This document shows positions 7,748 through 15,654 of a DNA stretch of 64,000 nt, one piece after another (position 1 is the stretch's first letter; each line of letters opens with the position of its first letter). The notes under the pieces were generated by a model. That model made no database searches. It worked only from the letters and a program-made list of their open reading frames with translations, and was not told the origin of the DNA. Both the position numbers and the translations under genes were made by a program. Source of the DNA: Hydrogenophilales bacterium (GTDB taxonomy: Bacteria > Pseudomonadota > Gammaproteobacteria > Burkholderiales > Thiobacillaceae); assembly GCA_016719465.1 (NCBI GenBank), contig JADJYY010000003.1:1-64000 (forward strand), written 5' to 3'.

Positions 7748-10305
7748 ATCCCGAGTTCGCCCGTGTCGCGGCCTGGCGTGATCGCCTGGCGAAGGACCGT
7801 GCCGGGCTCATGCAGGCCTATCTGGCGCGGCCCGTCGCGACCACCCTGCTCTCCCGGCTTTCCCGCCTGACCGACCGGATTCTGGCGGACATCTGGTCCG
7901 CCCACGATCTGCCGGCCCGGGCCGCCCTGGTCGCCGTGGGCGGCTATGGCCGCGGCGAGCTTTTCCCGCAATCCGACGTCGACGTCCTGTTGCTGCTGGA
8001 TGACGCCCTGCCGGAGAGCGAACGCGCCCGATTCGAACCGCTGATCGCCCTGCTCTGGGACGTCGGGTTGCCCATCGGCCACAGCGTGCGTACCGTATCC
8101 GAGTGCCTGGAGGAAGCCGGGGGCGACATCACCATCCAGACCAACCTGCTGGAAGCGCGCTGGTTGGCGGGCCGCCGCCCCCTGTATCAGCGACTGCGAC
8201 AGTCCCTGGCGGAACAGATGGATGCCGCCGCCTTTTTCCAGGCCAAGGCCCTGGAGCAGAAAATCCGCCACGGCAGGCATACCGACGTGGCGCTCCTGCT
8301 GGAGCCCAACCTCAAGGAAAGCCCGGGCGGGCTGCGCGACGTGCAGACCCTGCTGTGGGTCAGCCGCGCCGCCGGCCTGGCGGACAGCCTCCCTGCCCTG
8401 GCCAGGGCAGGCTTGCTGAGCGGCGAGGAGGCGCGGGCGACGGTCAGGGACCTGAACCTGCTGTCCCACCTGCGCATCCGTCTTCACCTCGCCGCCAACC
8501 GGCGCGAAGACCGCCTGCTGTTCGAATTCCAGGAAGCCATCGCCCAGGGCATGGGCATCCAGGCTGGCGGCCAGCGGCGCGCGTCGGAACGGCTCATGCA
8601 GCGTTATTACCGTGCCGCCCGTCATGTCCGCCTGGTGAACGAACTGGTCATGGGCGAACTGCGCACCCGCCTGCTGCCGCCACCGGACCCCGTCGATCTG
8701 CCGGCTGCCCCGGGGTTTCGTGCCTGCGGCAACCTGCTCGACGCCGACGAAGACCTGTTCGTTCGCCATCCGGAAGCCTTGCTGGAGACTTTCCTGGTGC
8801 TGGCCCGGGAAACGGGCGTCAACGGCTGCACGCCTCGCCTGCTGCGCGCCCTCTGGCGGGCCGGGCGGCGAATCGACGCCCGATTCCGGCGTGATCCGGA
8901 CAATCACCGGCGCTTCCTCGAACTCCTGCGCCAGCCCCGGGGCGTGACGCTGACCCTGCGGCTCATGCACCGGCTCGGCATCCTGGGCCGCTATCTGCCG
9001 CTGTTCGGCCGCATCACCGGCCAGATGCAGCACGACCAGTTCCATATCTATCCGGTGGACGAGCACATCCTCATGGTGGCCCGCAATCTGCGCCGCCTCG
9101 CCGTGCCCGAGTTCGCCCACGAATATCCCCTGGCCCACCGCCTGATGAACGCCTGCGAGCGTCAGGACCTGCTCCTGCTCGCCGCCCTGTTCCACGACAT
9201 CGCCAAGGGGCGCGGCGGCGACCACTCCAGCCTGGGCGCCAGGGATGCCCGGCGCTTCTGTCGCGGCCACGGCCTCGGCGCCGAGGAGGGCGAAATAGTG
9301 GCTTGGCTGGTGGCGGAGCATCTTTCCCTGTCCCAGGTCGCCCAGAAGCAGGACCTCACCGATCCGGAAATCATCGCCGGATTCGCCGCGAAATGCGGCG
9401 ACGTGCGCCGGCTGACCGCTCTCTATCTGCTCACCGTCGCCGATATCCGGGGCACCAGCCCCAAGGTCTGGAACGCCTGGAAGGACAAGCTCACGCGGGA
9501 GCTTTATCTGGCCGCCCGCCGCGTGCTGGAAGGCGGCACCCCGGAAGCCGACAGCATCGAGGAGAAGAAGGAGCAGGCGCGCTCCCAACTACGCTTGTAC
9601 GGATTCGCCCCCGGCAGCGAGGAGGCGCTGTGGAAACGCCTGGATGATGTCTACTTCCTGCGCCAGGATGCGCGCGACATCGCCTGGCAGACGCGCCGCC
9701 TGCTGCCCGTCCTGAATTGTGGCGGACGCATCGTGCGGGCACGCCTGGCGACGGTCGGCGAAGGGGTCGAGGTCATGGTGTTCGCCCCCGACGAGGAAGC
9801 CGTGTTCGCCCGCATCTGCGCCTTTTTCGCCCGGCTGGGCTACACCATCCTGGCCGCCCGCATCCATACCACCCGCGACGGCTACGCCCTGGATACCTTC
9901 TATGCCCTGGATCCGGAACAGCGCCAGGTGGCCTACCGGGACTTCCTGAACTACATCGAGCACGAACTGGCCGAGGAACTCGCGCGCCAGGAAACCGCGA
10001 TCGTTCCCCCTTCGGGACGCGTATCACGCAGGCTGAAGGCCTTCCCCATCGAACCCCAGGTCAGCCTGTCGCCCAGCGACAACGGTCGGGACTATGTGTT
10101 GACCTTCACCGCCGGCGATCGTCCGGGCCTGCTGGCCAATGTGGCGCGGCTACTGCATCTCCATGGCGCCAACGTGCTGTCCGCGCGCATCAATACCCTG
10201 GGGAATCGGGCGGAGGATGTCTTTGTCCTGGCCGGCGAGAACCTGCGGACGGCCTCCGGACGCCTGGTGCTGGAACAGTCCCTGCTGGATACCCTCAGGA
10301 TCTAG
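7744..10305 (+). CDS. glnD: bifunctional PII uridylyltransferase / uridylyl-removing enzyme
   Basis: Nitrogen sensor that adds UMP to PII (GlnB/GlnK) when glutamine is low and removes it when glutamine is high. The 853-residue product has the nucleotidyltransferase motif GGYGRGELFPQSDVD (about 66-80), the HD hydrolase motif ALFHDIAKGRGGDHS (about 478-492) and two C-terminal ACT domains (from about 675 and 785) that sense glutamine. The ATG overlaps the map stop. The TAG stop lies inside the left arm of the palindromic element at 10303-10466, so the last codons may have been changed by that insertion. Confidence 0.96.
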   Translation: MNPEFARVAAWRDRLAKDRAGLMQAYLARPVATTLLSRLSRLTDRILADIWSAHDLPARAALVAVGGYGRGELFPQSDVDVLLLLDDALPESERARFEPLIALLWDVGLPIGHSVRTVSECLEEAGGDITIQTNLLEARWLAGRRPLYQRLRQSLAEQMDAAAFFQAKALEQKIRHGRHTDVALLLEPNLKESPGGLRDVQTLLWVSRAAGLADSLPALARAGLLSGEEARATVRDLNLLSHLRIRLHLAANRREDRLLFEFQEAIAQGMGIQAGGQRRASERLMQRYYRAARHVRLVNELVMGELRTRLLPPPDPVDLPAAPGFRACGNLLDADEDLFVRHPEALLETFLVLARETGVNGCTPRLLRALWRAGRRIDARFRRDPDNHRRFLELLRQPRGVTLTLRLMHRLGILGRYLPLFGRITGQMQHDQFHIYPVDEHILMVARNLRRLAVPEFAHEYPLAHRLMNACERQDLLLLAALFHDIAKGRGGDHSSLGARDARRFCRGHGLGAEEGEIVAWLVAEHLSLSQVAQKQDLTDPEIIAGFAAKCGDVRRLTALYLLTVADIRGTSPKVWNAWKDKLTRELYLAARRVLEGGTPEADSIEEKKEQARSQLRLYGFAPGSEEALWKRLDDVYFLRQDARDIAWQTRRLLPVLNCGGRIVRARLATVGEGVEVMVFAPDEEAVFARICAFFARLGYTILAARIHTTRDGYALDTFYALDPEQRQVAYRDFLNYIEHELAEELARQETAIVPPSGRVSRRLKAFPIEPQVSLSPSDNGRDYVLTFTAGDRPGLLANVARLLHLHGANVLSARINTLGNRAEDVFVLAGENLRTASGRLVLEQSLLDTLRI

Positions 10306-10466
10306 TGGTCTGCTTCCGAAATATCGGAACATAAAACGGCGTCTTTTCCCGCATGGCGGCGTTGCTCGTTGTTGCCATAGTCTCGGCTATGGCGCCTCCT
10401 CGCGCCTTGCCCTGCGGAAAAATCCATCCGTTTTATTTGTCCCTCTATTTCGGAAGCAGACCACTA
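10303..10466. repeat. 164-bp palindromic MITE-like element
   Basis: The ends are a perfect 21-bp inverted repeat (10303-10323 and 10446-10466). Further in, the halves continue to match imperfectly (ATAAAACGG against CCGTTTTAT), down to a central hairpin GCCATAG/CTATGGC. It encodes no transposase. It lies exactly between two convergent genes: the left end gives glnD its TAG, and the right end gives the FlhB-like gene its last residues (SGLLPK) and stop. This is the structure of a small non-autonomous mobile or repetitive element. No second copy was seen in this window. Confidence 0.8.
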
Positions 10467-10765
10467 GGGGCGTTGGCGAGCAATCCGGCCTCCGCGCCCT
10501 GGGCGGCGTGTTCGAGTCGATACAGCCAGGCCAGGAGTTCCGCCACCGCCACATAGAGTTCCGGGGGGATGCGTTCGTCCAGGTCCACCTGCATCAAAAG
10601 GTTCACCAGGTCGGGGGATTCATGCACGAACACGCCCGCGGCCCTGGCCCGTTCGATGATTTCCTCGGCCAGCAATCCCCTGCCCTTGGCCACCACGCGG
10701 GGCGCGCCATCGTTGGTGTCGTAGGACAGGGCGACCGCCCGGGGACTTGGATCAGGCCGATCCAT
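10445..10765 (-). CDS. FlhB-like C-terminal domain protein (flagellar)
   Basis: 106 residues resembling only the cytoplasmic C-terminal half of the flagellar export protein FlhB (AVALSYDTNDGAPRVVAKGR, then AGVFVHESPDLVNLLMQVDL and IPPELYVAVAELLAWLYRL). It lacks the NPTH autocleavage motif and the FlhB membrane segments, so it belongs to the small FhlB-type family often encoded beside fliK. It overlaps fliK by 14 nt. Its last six residues and stop come from the palindromic element, so the C-terminus is probably not ancestral. Confidence 0.8.
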   Translation of the reverse strand: MDRPDPSPRAVALSYDTNDGAPRVVAKGRGLLAEEIIERARAAGVFVHESPDLVNLLMQVDLDERIPPELYVAVAELLAWLYRLEHAAQGAEAGLLANAPSGLLPK

Positions 10766-12077
10766 CCGGGGCCTCCACGCTCAAGCCGACCGGCCGCAAA
10801 CCCGCCGCTTCCAGGCCCTTGACCAGTATTGGCAGGGCAAGCCGCATTTCCTCCCGGGTCGTCTCCTCCGGAGCGCTCAGGCGCAGGCGGATGCGCTCAC
10901 CGCTCAGCCCCAGATGAATATGGATCGTCCCCATGCGTGGCAGGGACAGATTCAGTTCGGTCACCCACTGGGCCGACTCTTCGTCGCCCCCCCCATCCCC
11001 TTCGCCCTGGCTCCGTTCCCGCACCAGCCATTCCAGCCATTGGCCGGGCCAGGCAAAGCCCTGCCAGACGAAGGGCGCCCCCTCCAGCAAATGGATCTGA
11101 CGTCCGGCCAGGCGGGCAGCCTCGTCCGGCATCCCCCCCAGTTCGGTGATACCGGCATTGGGCATCGCTTCCCGGCCGAGTCGGGCCTGGGGCTCGCGCA
11201 GGATCGCCTCGAAAGCCAGGCTTCCCTTGGCCCAGCGCGCCAGATGGGACTCGTAGAACAAACCGCTCTCGCTGAGGGTCTGGTGCAGGCGGGTGGGCAG
11301 CAGATTCCTGGACTGGGCGGGCAATTCCGCCAGCACATTGGGGTTCAAGGTGGTGCTGGCGGGAATCGAGGCCCGCAGCCCCTCGACGGTTTGGCCCACC
11401 AGCGTGGTATTCGGGCTGACCACGCCGGCGGGCGTGAATTGCACCGTCGCCGAATACGCCTGCAGCATGACCACGTTGGCCACGATGGGGCGGGCGGCGG
11501 CGGACACGGCGACGGGGGCTTGGGCATTGGATGCTGCCAGTTGGCCGACCTGCCGGCCGGCGTTGGCCAGGGCGGCCGCATTGGTCGCGGCGGTCGATCC
11601 AGCGGTCCCGGCCGATGGGGCCGCCGGCGCGCCGGCGGGCGCCGCGCCCGCCGGGCTGGAAGGACGCGTCACGCTGGCCTGGAGTTCCGCGCCCCGGGCG
11701 GAGGCAGGGCCGGCAAGGCGCATCAGGGCATTGACCTGCTGGGCCGTGCTGGACAGGCTGACCGGCTGGCTCGGAGAAACCCCACCCCCGACGCCGGCCT
11801 GATTCAGCAGAAAGGTCGGGCGCGGCCCGCCGCCCAGGAAGGTCAGCTGTACACGCTCTCCAGGCTGGGTATTGCGCGGCAGGGCCATGTCCAGTTTCTG
11901 GCTGGCGACCTGCACCAGGTGGCGACCACCAGGCAAAGTGTCGAGCACCCTGCCGTCATAGTGCCCGCCGACCTTGAATGGAGCGCCCTGGCCCCCGTTC
12001 CCGCCCGGCCGCAACAGCGCCGCGCCCTGGTTCTTCACCCAGGCAAGCAGCAACTCGGGCAGGGCGGAGAGATTCAT
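10752..12077 (-). CDS. fliK: flagellar hook-length control protein
   Basis: A 441-residue protein with the layout of FliK: an Ala/Pro/Ser-rich low-complexity middle (about 100-190), as expected for a molecular ruler, and a conserved C-terminal domain (SLPRMGTIHIHLGLSGERI, then LPILVKGLEAAGLRP). FliK is secreted by the flagellar export apparatus and switches export from hook to filament proteins through FlhB. It overlaps the DUF2802 gene upstream (ATGA) and the FlhB-like gene downstream, so the three are probably one transcript. Confidence 0.85.
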   Translation of the reverse strand: MNLSALPELLLAWVKNQGAALLRPGGNGGQGAPFKVGGHYDGRVLDTLPGGRHLVQVASQKLDMALPRNTQPGERVQLTFLGGGPRPTFLLNQAGVGGGVSPSQPVSLSSTAQQVNALMRLAGPASARGAELQASVTRPSSPAGAAPAGAPAAPSAGTAGSTAATNAAALANAGRQVGQLAASNAQAPVAVSAAARPIVANVVMLQAYSATVQFTPAGVVSPNTTLVGQTVEGLRASIPASTTLNPNVLAELPAQSRNLLPTRLHQTLSESGLFYESHLARWAKGSLAFEAILREPQARLGREAMPNAGITELGGMPDEAARLAGRQIHLLEGAPFVWQGFAWPGQWLEWLVRERSQGEGDGGGDEESAQWVTELNLSLPRMGTIHIHLGLSGERIRLRLSAPEETTREEMRLALPILVKGLEAAGLRPVGLSVEAPDGSA

Positions 12078-12430
12078 GGCTCGGACTTTTGCAGGGCAAC
12101 GATGAGATCGGCTTCGGTGAGGGAAATGCCCAGTTGATCCACCAGTTCCTGGGCCTGGGCACCGTTGCGTGCCATGCGGATCGCTTCGGCATGCAGGCTT
12201 TTCTGGGTATCCAGCGAGGAATCGGCGGGCGGCCGCAACTCCATGGCGTCCAAACGGGACTTGAGGACAGCCATTTCCCGCTCCATGTCGCCCATGCGCG
12301 AGGCCAGCCCGTCATTTCGTTCCGTCTTGCGGCGACGGGAAAAGATCAGGACTTCCAGCAGGTACACCGCCGTGGCGAGAACAACGGCCAGGAGCAGTTC
12401 ACGGCCGGTAAAAACCAGGTTTTCCAGCAT
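12074..12430 (-). CDS. DUF2802-type membrane-anchored protein in the flagellar operon
   Basis: 118 residues with one N-terminal membrane segment (LLLAVVLATAVYLLEVLIF), a basic stretch, a coiled-coil part (MGDMEREMAVLKSRLDAMEL) and a C-terminal helix pair (AQELVDQLGISLTEADLIVA). This arrangement matches the DUF2802 family, which often lies in flagellar clusters. Its role is unknown. It is the first gene of the fliK transcript, and a weak sigma-28-like promoter lies about 50 nt upstream. Confidence 0.65.
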   Translation of the reverse strand: MLENLVFTGRELLLAVVLATAVYLLEVLIFSRRRKTERNDGLASRMGDMEREMAVLKSRLDAMELRPPADSSLDTQKSLHAEAIRMARNGAQAQELVDQLGISLTEADLIVALQKSEP

Positions 12431-12480
12431 GGCCTGGGCATCCTTTCCAATTCAGGCGCGATAGGCCGATATTTGACCGA

Positions 12481-12507
12481 TATTTCGGACGACCCTGCTA
12501 AAACTTG
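12481..12507 (-). promoter_or_regulatory. weak sigma-28-like promoter upstream of the DUF2802-fliK genes
   Basis: On the minus strand TCAAGTTT (consensus TAAAGTTT) is followed after exactly 11 nt by TCCGAAAT (consensus GCCGATAA, five of eight). It lies 51 nt upstream of the DUF2802 start in the only sizeable gap of the flagellar block. Spacing is right but the -10 match is poor. Confidence 0.35.
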
Positions 12508-12587
12508 AACGCCGTCCGCCCCGGGGAGCGTTTTAGGGGAAAAGCGCGCTGATGGCCAGGCTTCCCAAGGGATCAGGCCGGAAGGAA

Positions 12588-12986
12588 TTAGCCGTCTTGA
12601 CCGATCGTGTCGGCGGCCTGATCGCGCAGCCCCGCCGCGATATTCTTGTTGATCGTGATGAGGATATCCAGCTTCTCGGGCGCGGGATTGGTCATCAACT
12701 CGAAGGTGCGATTATCCACAAAGACGGAAAGCGAAAGGAGGTTCTCCCTCAACGCCCTGGGTAAGGGGTTGTCATCCGCCGACAACTCGACCTGGAAGAA
12801 GGTCCATAAGCGCTGGTTATAGCGCAGGGCTTCCTCCAGGAGGGCCTCGTGATCGGGCTCGTCCCAGCGGTTGAGCACGTTCTGCAGCATGGCCACGGCC
12901 TTGTTCAGGACCATGGCCTCCAGGCCACGCCCCGTCAGGGTAGCGCGCTCGACATCCTGATAAGCATCAAAGGGGTTGCGGGGCAT
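12588..12986 (-). CDS. flaF: flagellar biosynthesis regulator FlaF
   Basis: 132 residues matching FlaF, a small protein needed for flagellin production and secretion in alphaproteobacteria. The clearest match is the middle and end (EALRYNQRLWTFFQVELS, DNPLPRALRENLLSLSVFV). It overlaps flbT by 20 nt, and the two follow the flagellin gene and an unknown gene on the same strand. In Caulobacter FlaF acts opposite to FlbT on flagellin expression. Finding the pair in an otherwise betaproteobacterial chromosome suggests a transferred flagellin module, which is inference. Confidence 0.82.
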   Translation of the reverse strand: MPRNPFDAYQDVERATLTGRGLEAMVLNKAVAMLQNVLNRWDEPDHEALLEEALRYNQRLWTFFQVELSADDNPLPRALRENLLSLSVFVDNRTFELMTNPAPEKLDILITINKNIAAGLRDQAADTIGQDG

Positions 12987-13365
12987 GGTTCAGGAATTCC
13001 TGTTCGCGATCTATGAGTTTCCGGGCGGTCCGCATGGCCTGATAGAGATGGCCGGTAGCCAGATCGGCATCGATCTCGGCAATGTGGGAGGTAGTATCGG
13101 GCATCCGCTCCCGCACATGGGCGGTCAGTTGTTCATAATAGATCTGGTATTTCGCCCGGCTTGCGGGATCCATGTACATCAGTTGTATGGCCAGATAGAC
13201 CCGTTTGCAGGGTGTGTCCGCCTTCTCCTCGGTCAGGATGTCTTTTTCCCGCAGGATGGCCGCATCGTTGAGCAGGGAGATCCGGGCGCGGTCCGCTCCG
13301 TTGGCAATCACCGCGCCGTTGATGAAAATCTTCTCGTGCGGCCTGAGTTCAATATTCAGCGGCAC
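12967..13365 (-). CDS. flbT: flagellin mRNA regulator FlbT
   Basis: 132 residues starting MPLNIELRPHEKIFINGAV, with LLNDAAILREKDIL and a C-terminal helical half ending RTARKLIDREQEFL, all typical of FlbT. In Caulobacter FlbT binds the 5' untranslated leader of flagellin mRNA and promotes its decay until the hook is complete. The flagellin gene 0.8 kb upstream here has a leader with a perfect hairpin (14982-15000) that could be its target. The downstream flaF overlaps it. Confidence 0.85.
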   Translation of the reverse strand: MPLNIELRPHEKIFINGAVIANGADRARISLLNDAAILREKDILTEEKADTPCKRVYLAIQLMYMDPASRAKYQIYYEQLTAHVRERMPDTTSHIAEIDADLATGHLYQAMRTARKLIDREQEFLNHAPQPL

Positions 13366-13372
13366 GTCAGCT

Positions 13373-14086
13373 TCAAGCCATGTCAGACAGCAGGAGTGGC
13401 GCCGCGCTCAGAGGCAGTTCTATCCCGGCGAGGGCGGTACGGCTCGCGTCGGCCTGGGCAACAGCCACCCGCTCGTCCGACCGGGCATCACCGACGAACA
13501 GGTCCGACCACATCTCATCCCTCAGCGTGTTCACCTCCGCCCTGGCCACCTCGACTTCCTCGAGCAGCGCGGCGAGGGCCTCGTCCGGTATCTCAGCCGG
13601 CGGTTCCTCGGTCACACTCAGCAACTTTCCGAACACCGGAATCCGTTCACCCGTCTCGGGTGGAGCACTGGGCGGAAAATCCAAGGCCTCGATCTGCTTC
13701 CTGAGGCCGGCTATCTGGTTCAATTGCGCGATTCTCTCGGCGCTGTCGATGAGGTATGGGGGGTAGTGCTTCACGATGCCACCCAGGGCCTTCTCCGCCT
13801 GGGCGAGGATATCCTCGGCATCCCCGAGGGCCTGCCCGTTTTTGCGAGCATCGCCAGCCTGGCTGAAGCGCCCATCCTGAATGGATTGGGCTTGCAGATG
13901 CTTGCCCTCCAGTTTGGCGTAATAGCCATAAGCAGTCCCGTCCTGAGCCACCTTGGCCGAGGTGCGTAACGGGGAAGCCGTGCCCTGTGGGGATTCTCCG
14001 GAAACGCCCGGCGACCGTAGGGAGGCAACCGGGCTGGCCGCCTGTGCCGCCAGTCCGGCCGAGACCGCGGAAATTTCGATAGCCAT
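13373..14086 (-). CDS. unknown protein in the flagellin-flbT-flaF operon
   Basis: 237 residues of no family I recognise. The ATG at 14086 has a strong ribosome-binding site (GGGAGGA, seven bases upstream); the longer frame upstream is less likely. The N-terminus (MAIEISAVSAGLAAQAA) is Ala-rich and not a clear signal peptide. The middle holds a predicted helical or coiled-coil stretch (SAERIAQLNQIAGLRKQIEA) and the C-terminal third is acidic and helical. It lies 70 nt after flagellin and 7 nt before flbT, so a filament-related role (chaperone, export or cap accessory) is possible, but that rests only on position. Confidence 0.6.
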   Translation of the reverse strand: MAIEISAVSAGLAAQAASPVASLRSPGVSGESPQGTASPLRTSAKVAQDGTAYGYYAKLEGKHLQAQSIQDGRFSQAGDARKNGQALGDAEDILAQAEKALGGIVKHYPPYLIDSAERIAQLNQIAGLRKQIEALDFPPSAPPETGERIPVFGKLLSVTEEPPAEIPDEALAALLEEVEVARAEVNTLRDEMWSDLFVGDARSDERVAVAQADASRTALAGIELPLSAAPLLLSDMA

Positions 14087-14105
14087 GGTGTCGTCCTCCC
14101 GAATA

Positions 14106-14131
14106 CGGGGGAAGGCTGCCACCCTCCCCCG
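14106..14131 (-). other. hairpin between flagellin and the downstream operon genes
   Basis: CGGGGGAAGG pairs with CCTCCCCCG (one bulged base) around a seven-base loop. No T-run follows on the minus strand, so it is not a standard terminator. It could protect the abundant flagellin mRNA or limit read-through to the unknown gene, flbT and flaF. Confidence 0.5.
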
Positions 14132-14155
14132 GTCCTAGGCGAGCAATCCGGCCGA

Positions 14156-14953
14156 TTAGAACAGCCGCAGGACCGACTGGGCCGCCTGGGAGGCCAGGCT
14201 GAGCGCGGTGACGCCCAGTTGTTGCTGGGTCTGCAGGGCCAGCATGTTGGCGGCCTCTTCGTTCATGTCGGCCAGGGTCAGGTTGTCGGCACCAGTCTTG
14301 AGGACGTTCACCATGTTGGTGGTGAACTCCTGACGAACCGTCAGCACGCCCAGGTTTGCGGAAAGGGTGGCGGATTCGGTCTGCAATGTAGTCAGGGCGT
14401 CGTCAAGCTCAACTTCCGCCGCATCCATAAGCAGGCTGGTGGAGAAATCAGCAGCAGAAATGCCGAGACCAGCATTCGCCGACGCGTCGAAGCCCGTGAG
14501 GGTAAGGGTGGAGTTCGCCTCTTCACCAACCTTCACGTCAAGGGTATCCGAATCCAGGAAGTTGACCCCCTTGTAGCCCGCATCAAGCGCCAATTGATCA
14601 ATTTGCGTCATGATGTCATCGTACTGCGCCTCGAGCGTGGTCGGATCCGCAGCTTGACGAGCCTGGGTGATAATGCCACGTGCCGACTCGATCAGCTTGG
14701 AGATGCCGTCCACCGCGGAGGTGGCGGCCTTGGTCATCTGAATGGCCTCGCTCATGCCGTCCTTCAGGGCGGTCAGCTTGTTGGCGCGCGAGGTGTGCCC
14801 CTGGGCCGCGAAGTAGTTGGCCGGGTTGTCAATCGGGCTGTTGACCTTCTTGCCGGTGGAGAGACGCTCCTGGGTGCGACCGATGAGGGAGTCGGTCAAC
14901 TGCAGGGACACGAGGTTGTTGCGCATTGCGGACGTCAGTGCGATGTCAGCCAT
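14156..14953 (-). CDS. fliC: flagellin (short, alphaproteobacterial type)
   Basis: Filament subunit of 265 residues. The D0/D1 ends are conserved: the N-terminus has ALTSAMRNNLVSLQLT and STGKKVNSPIDNPANYF, and the C-terminus has MNEEAANMLALQTQQQL and LASQAAQSVLRLF. The variable D2/D3 part is very short, giving a minimal flagellin as in many alphaproteobacteria. It is the first gene of the run flagellin-unknown-flbT-flaF. Its leader carries a sigma-28-like promoter (15037-15064) and a hairpin (14982-15000). The symbol is used in the general sense of flagellin; other paralogs may exist elsewhere. Confidence 0.92.
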   Translation of the reverse strand: MADIALTSAMRNNLVSLQLTDSLIGRTQERLSTGKKVNSPIDNPANYFAAQGHTSRANKLTALKDGMSEAIQMTKAATSAVDGISKLIESARGIITQARQAADPTTLEAQYDDIMTQIDQLALDAGYKGVNFLDSDTLDVKVGEEANSTLTLTGFDASANAGLGISAADFSTSLLMDAAEVELDDALTTLQTESATLSANLGVLTVRQEFTTNMVNVLKTGADNLTLADMNEEAANMLALQTQQQLGVTALSLASQAAQSVLRLF

Positions 14954-14981
14954 TTTGAAGCTCCTTTTCTAGGTGAGTTGA

Positions 14982-15000
14982 CCGGGAAGTTCTTTCCCGG
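14982..15000 (-). promoter_or_regulatory. leader hairpin of the flagellin mRNA, possible FlbT target
   Basis: A perfect 7-bp stem CCGGGAA/TTCCCGG with a five-base loop lies between the sigma-28-like promoter and the flagellin ATG, about 30 nt upstream of it. FlbT of Caulobacter acts on the flagellin 5' untranslated region and a flbT gene lies in the same operon here, so a regulatory role is plausible but unproven. Confidence 0.5.
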
Positions 15001-15036
15001 AAGTAAACCGCAGCGTTTCTCCGCCCGGCAAATCCA

Positions 15037-15064
15037 ATATCGACCACCCCTAATTAAAACTTTA
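15037..15064 (-). promoter_or_regulatory. sigma-28 (FliA) promoter of flagellin
   Basis: On the minus strand TAAAGTTT, identical to the -35 consensus, is followed after 12 nt by GTCGATAT (consensus GCCGATAA, six of eight). The spacing is one base longer than ideal. It lies about 85 nt upstream of the flagellin start, as expected for a late-class flagellar promoter. Confidence 0.7.
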
Positions 15065-15244
15065 GGTTGAAGAGAAAAAAATTCTGGCCCATCCAACTCT
15101 GGGGGTCCCCTGCTTGATCTCTTGCGACACCAGCGGAGTCATGATTCGTTCGCGATAGAATCGCCTCACTCCATTTTTTTGCCACGGCGTTAGCAACGCC
15201 TTGCCGAGGGGAAATTCTTGCCCACCCAAACCGGGGGATCCCCG

Positions 15245-15598
15245 ATGATCCGCTTCTCCAAAGCCCTGACCGCCCGGAACAGCGCGGCGTTCAACGCCAC
15301 CATCAAGGACGAGATCGAGCATCTGGACGTCGATCTGCTGCCGCTGGAGCAAGGATTGTCCCGATCCAGCCACGTCAGCGCCGATCGGGTGGGCGCGACG
15401 ATCCTGCGCGTCGAGGCAGAAACAGGCCGTATTCGGGTGAAGGCGGGACTGCTCTATGCGGGAATCATCGCCGGCTGCGGTTGCGCGGATGACCCGACGC
15501 CTGTGGACGAGTTGGCCGAATATTGCGAGGTCTGGTTCGAGATCAACGCGGCCACGGGTGAGGCGGAGGTCTCGCTGGTGACCGATGAGGGGGGATAG
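15245..15598 (+). CDS. small protein of unknown function
   Basis: 117 residues beginning MIRFSKALTARNSAAFN. I do not recognise the family. It has no signal peptide or membrane segment. The middle is a mixed strand/helix region (GATILRVEAETGRIRVKAGL) with two close Cys (AGCGCADDPTP) and an acidic C-terminus (EVWFEINAATGEAEVSLVTD). The start was placed at the ATG because a GGGG-rich site lies just upstream. That site is itself inside a GGGGATCCCC palindrome that could hide the ribosome-binding site. Divergent from flagellin, convergent with cbpA. Confidence 0.65.
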   Translation: MIRFSKALTARNSAAFNATIKDEIEHLDVDLLPLEQGLSRSSHVSADRVGATILRVEAETGRIRVKAGLLYAGIIAGCGCADDPTPVDELAEYCEVWFEINAATGEAEVSLVTDEGG

Positions 15599-15654
15599 GA
15601 GCCGCCCCCCTACTCTCGTGTCATATCAACTTACGCTGGGCTGGATTCGAACGT

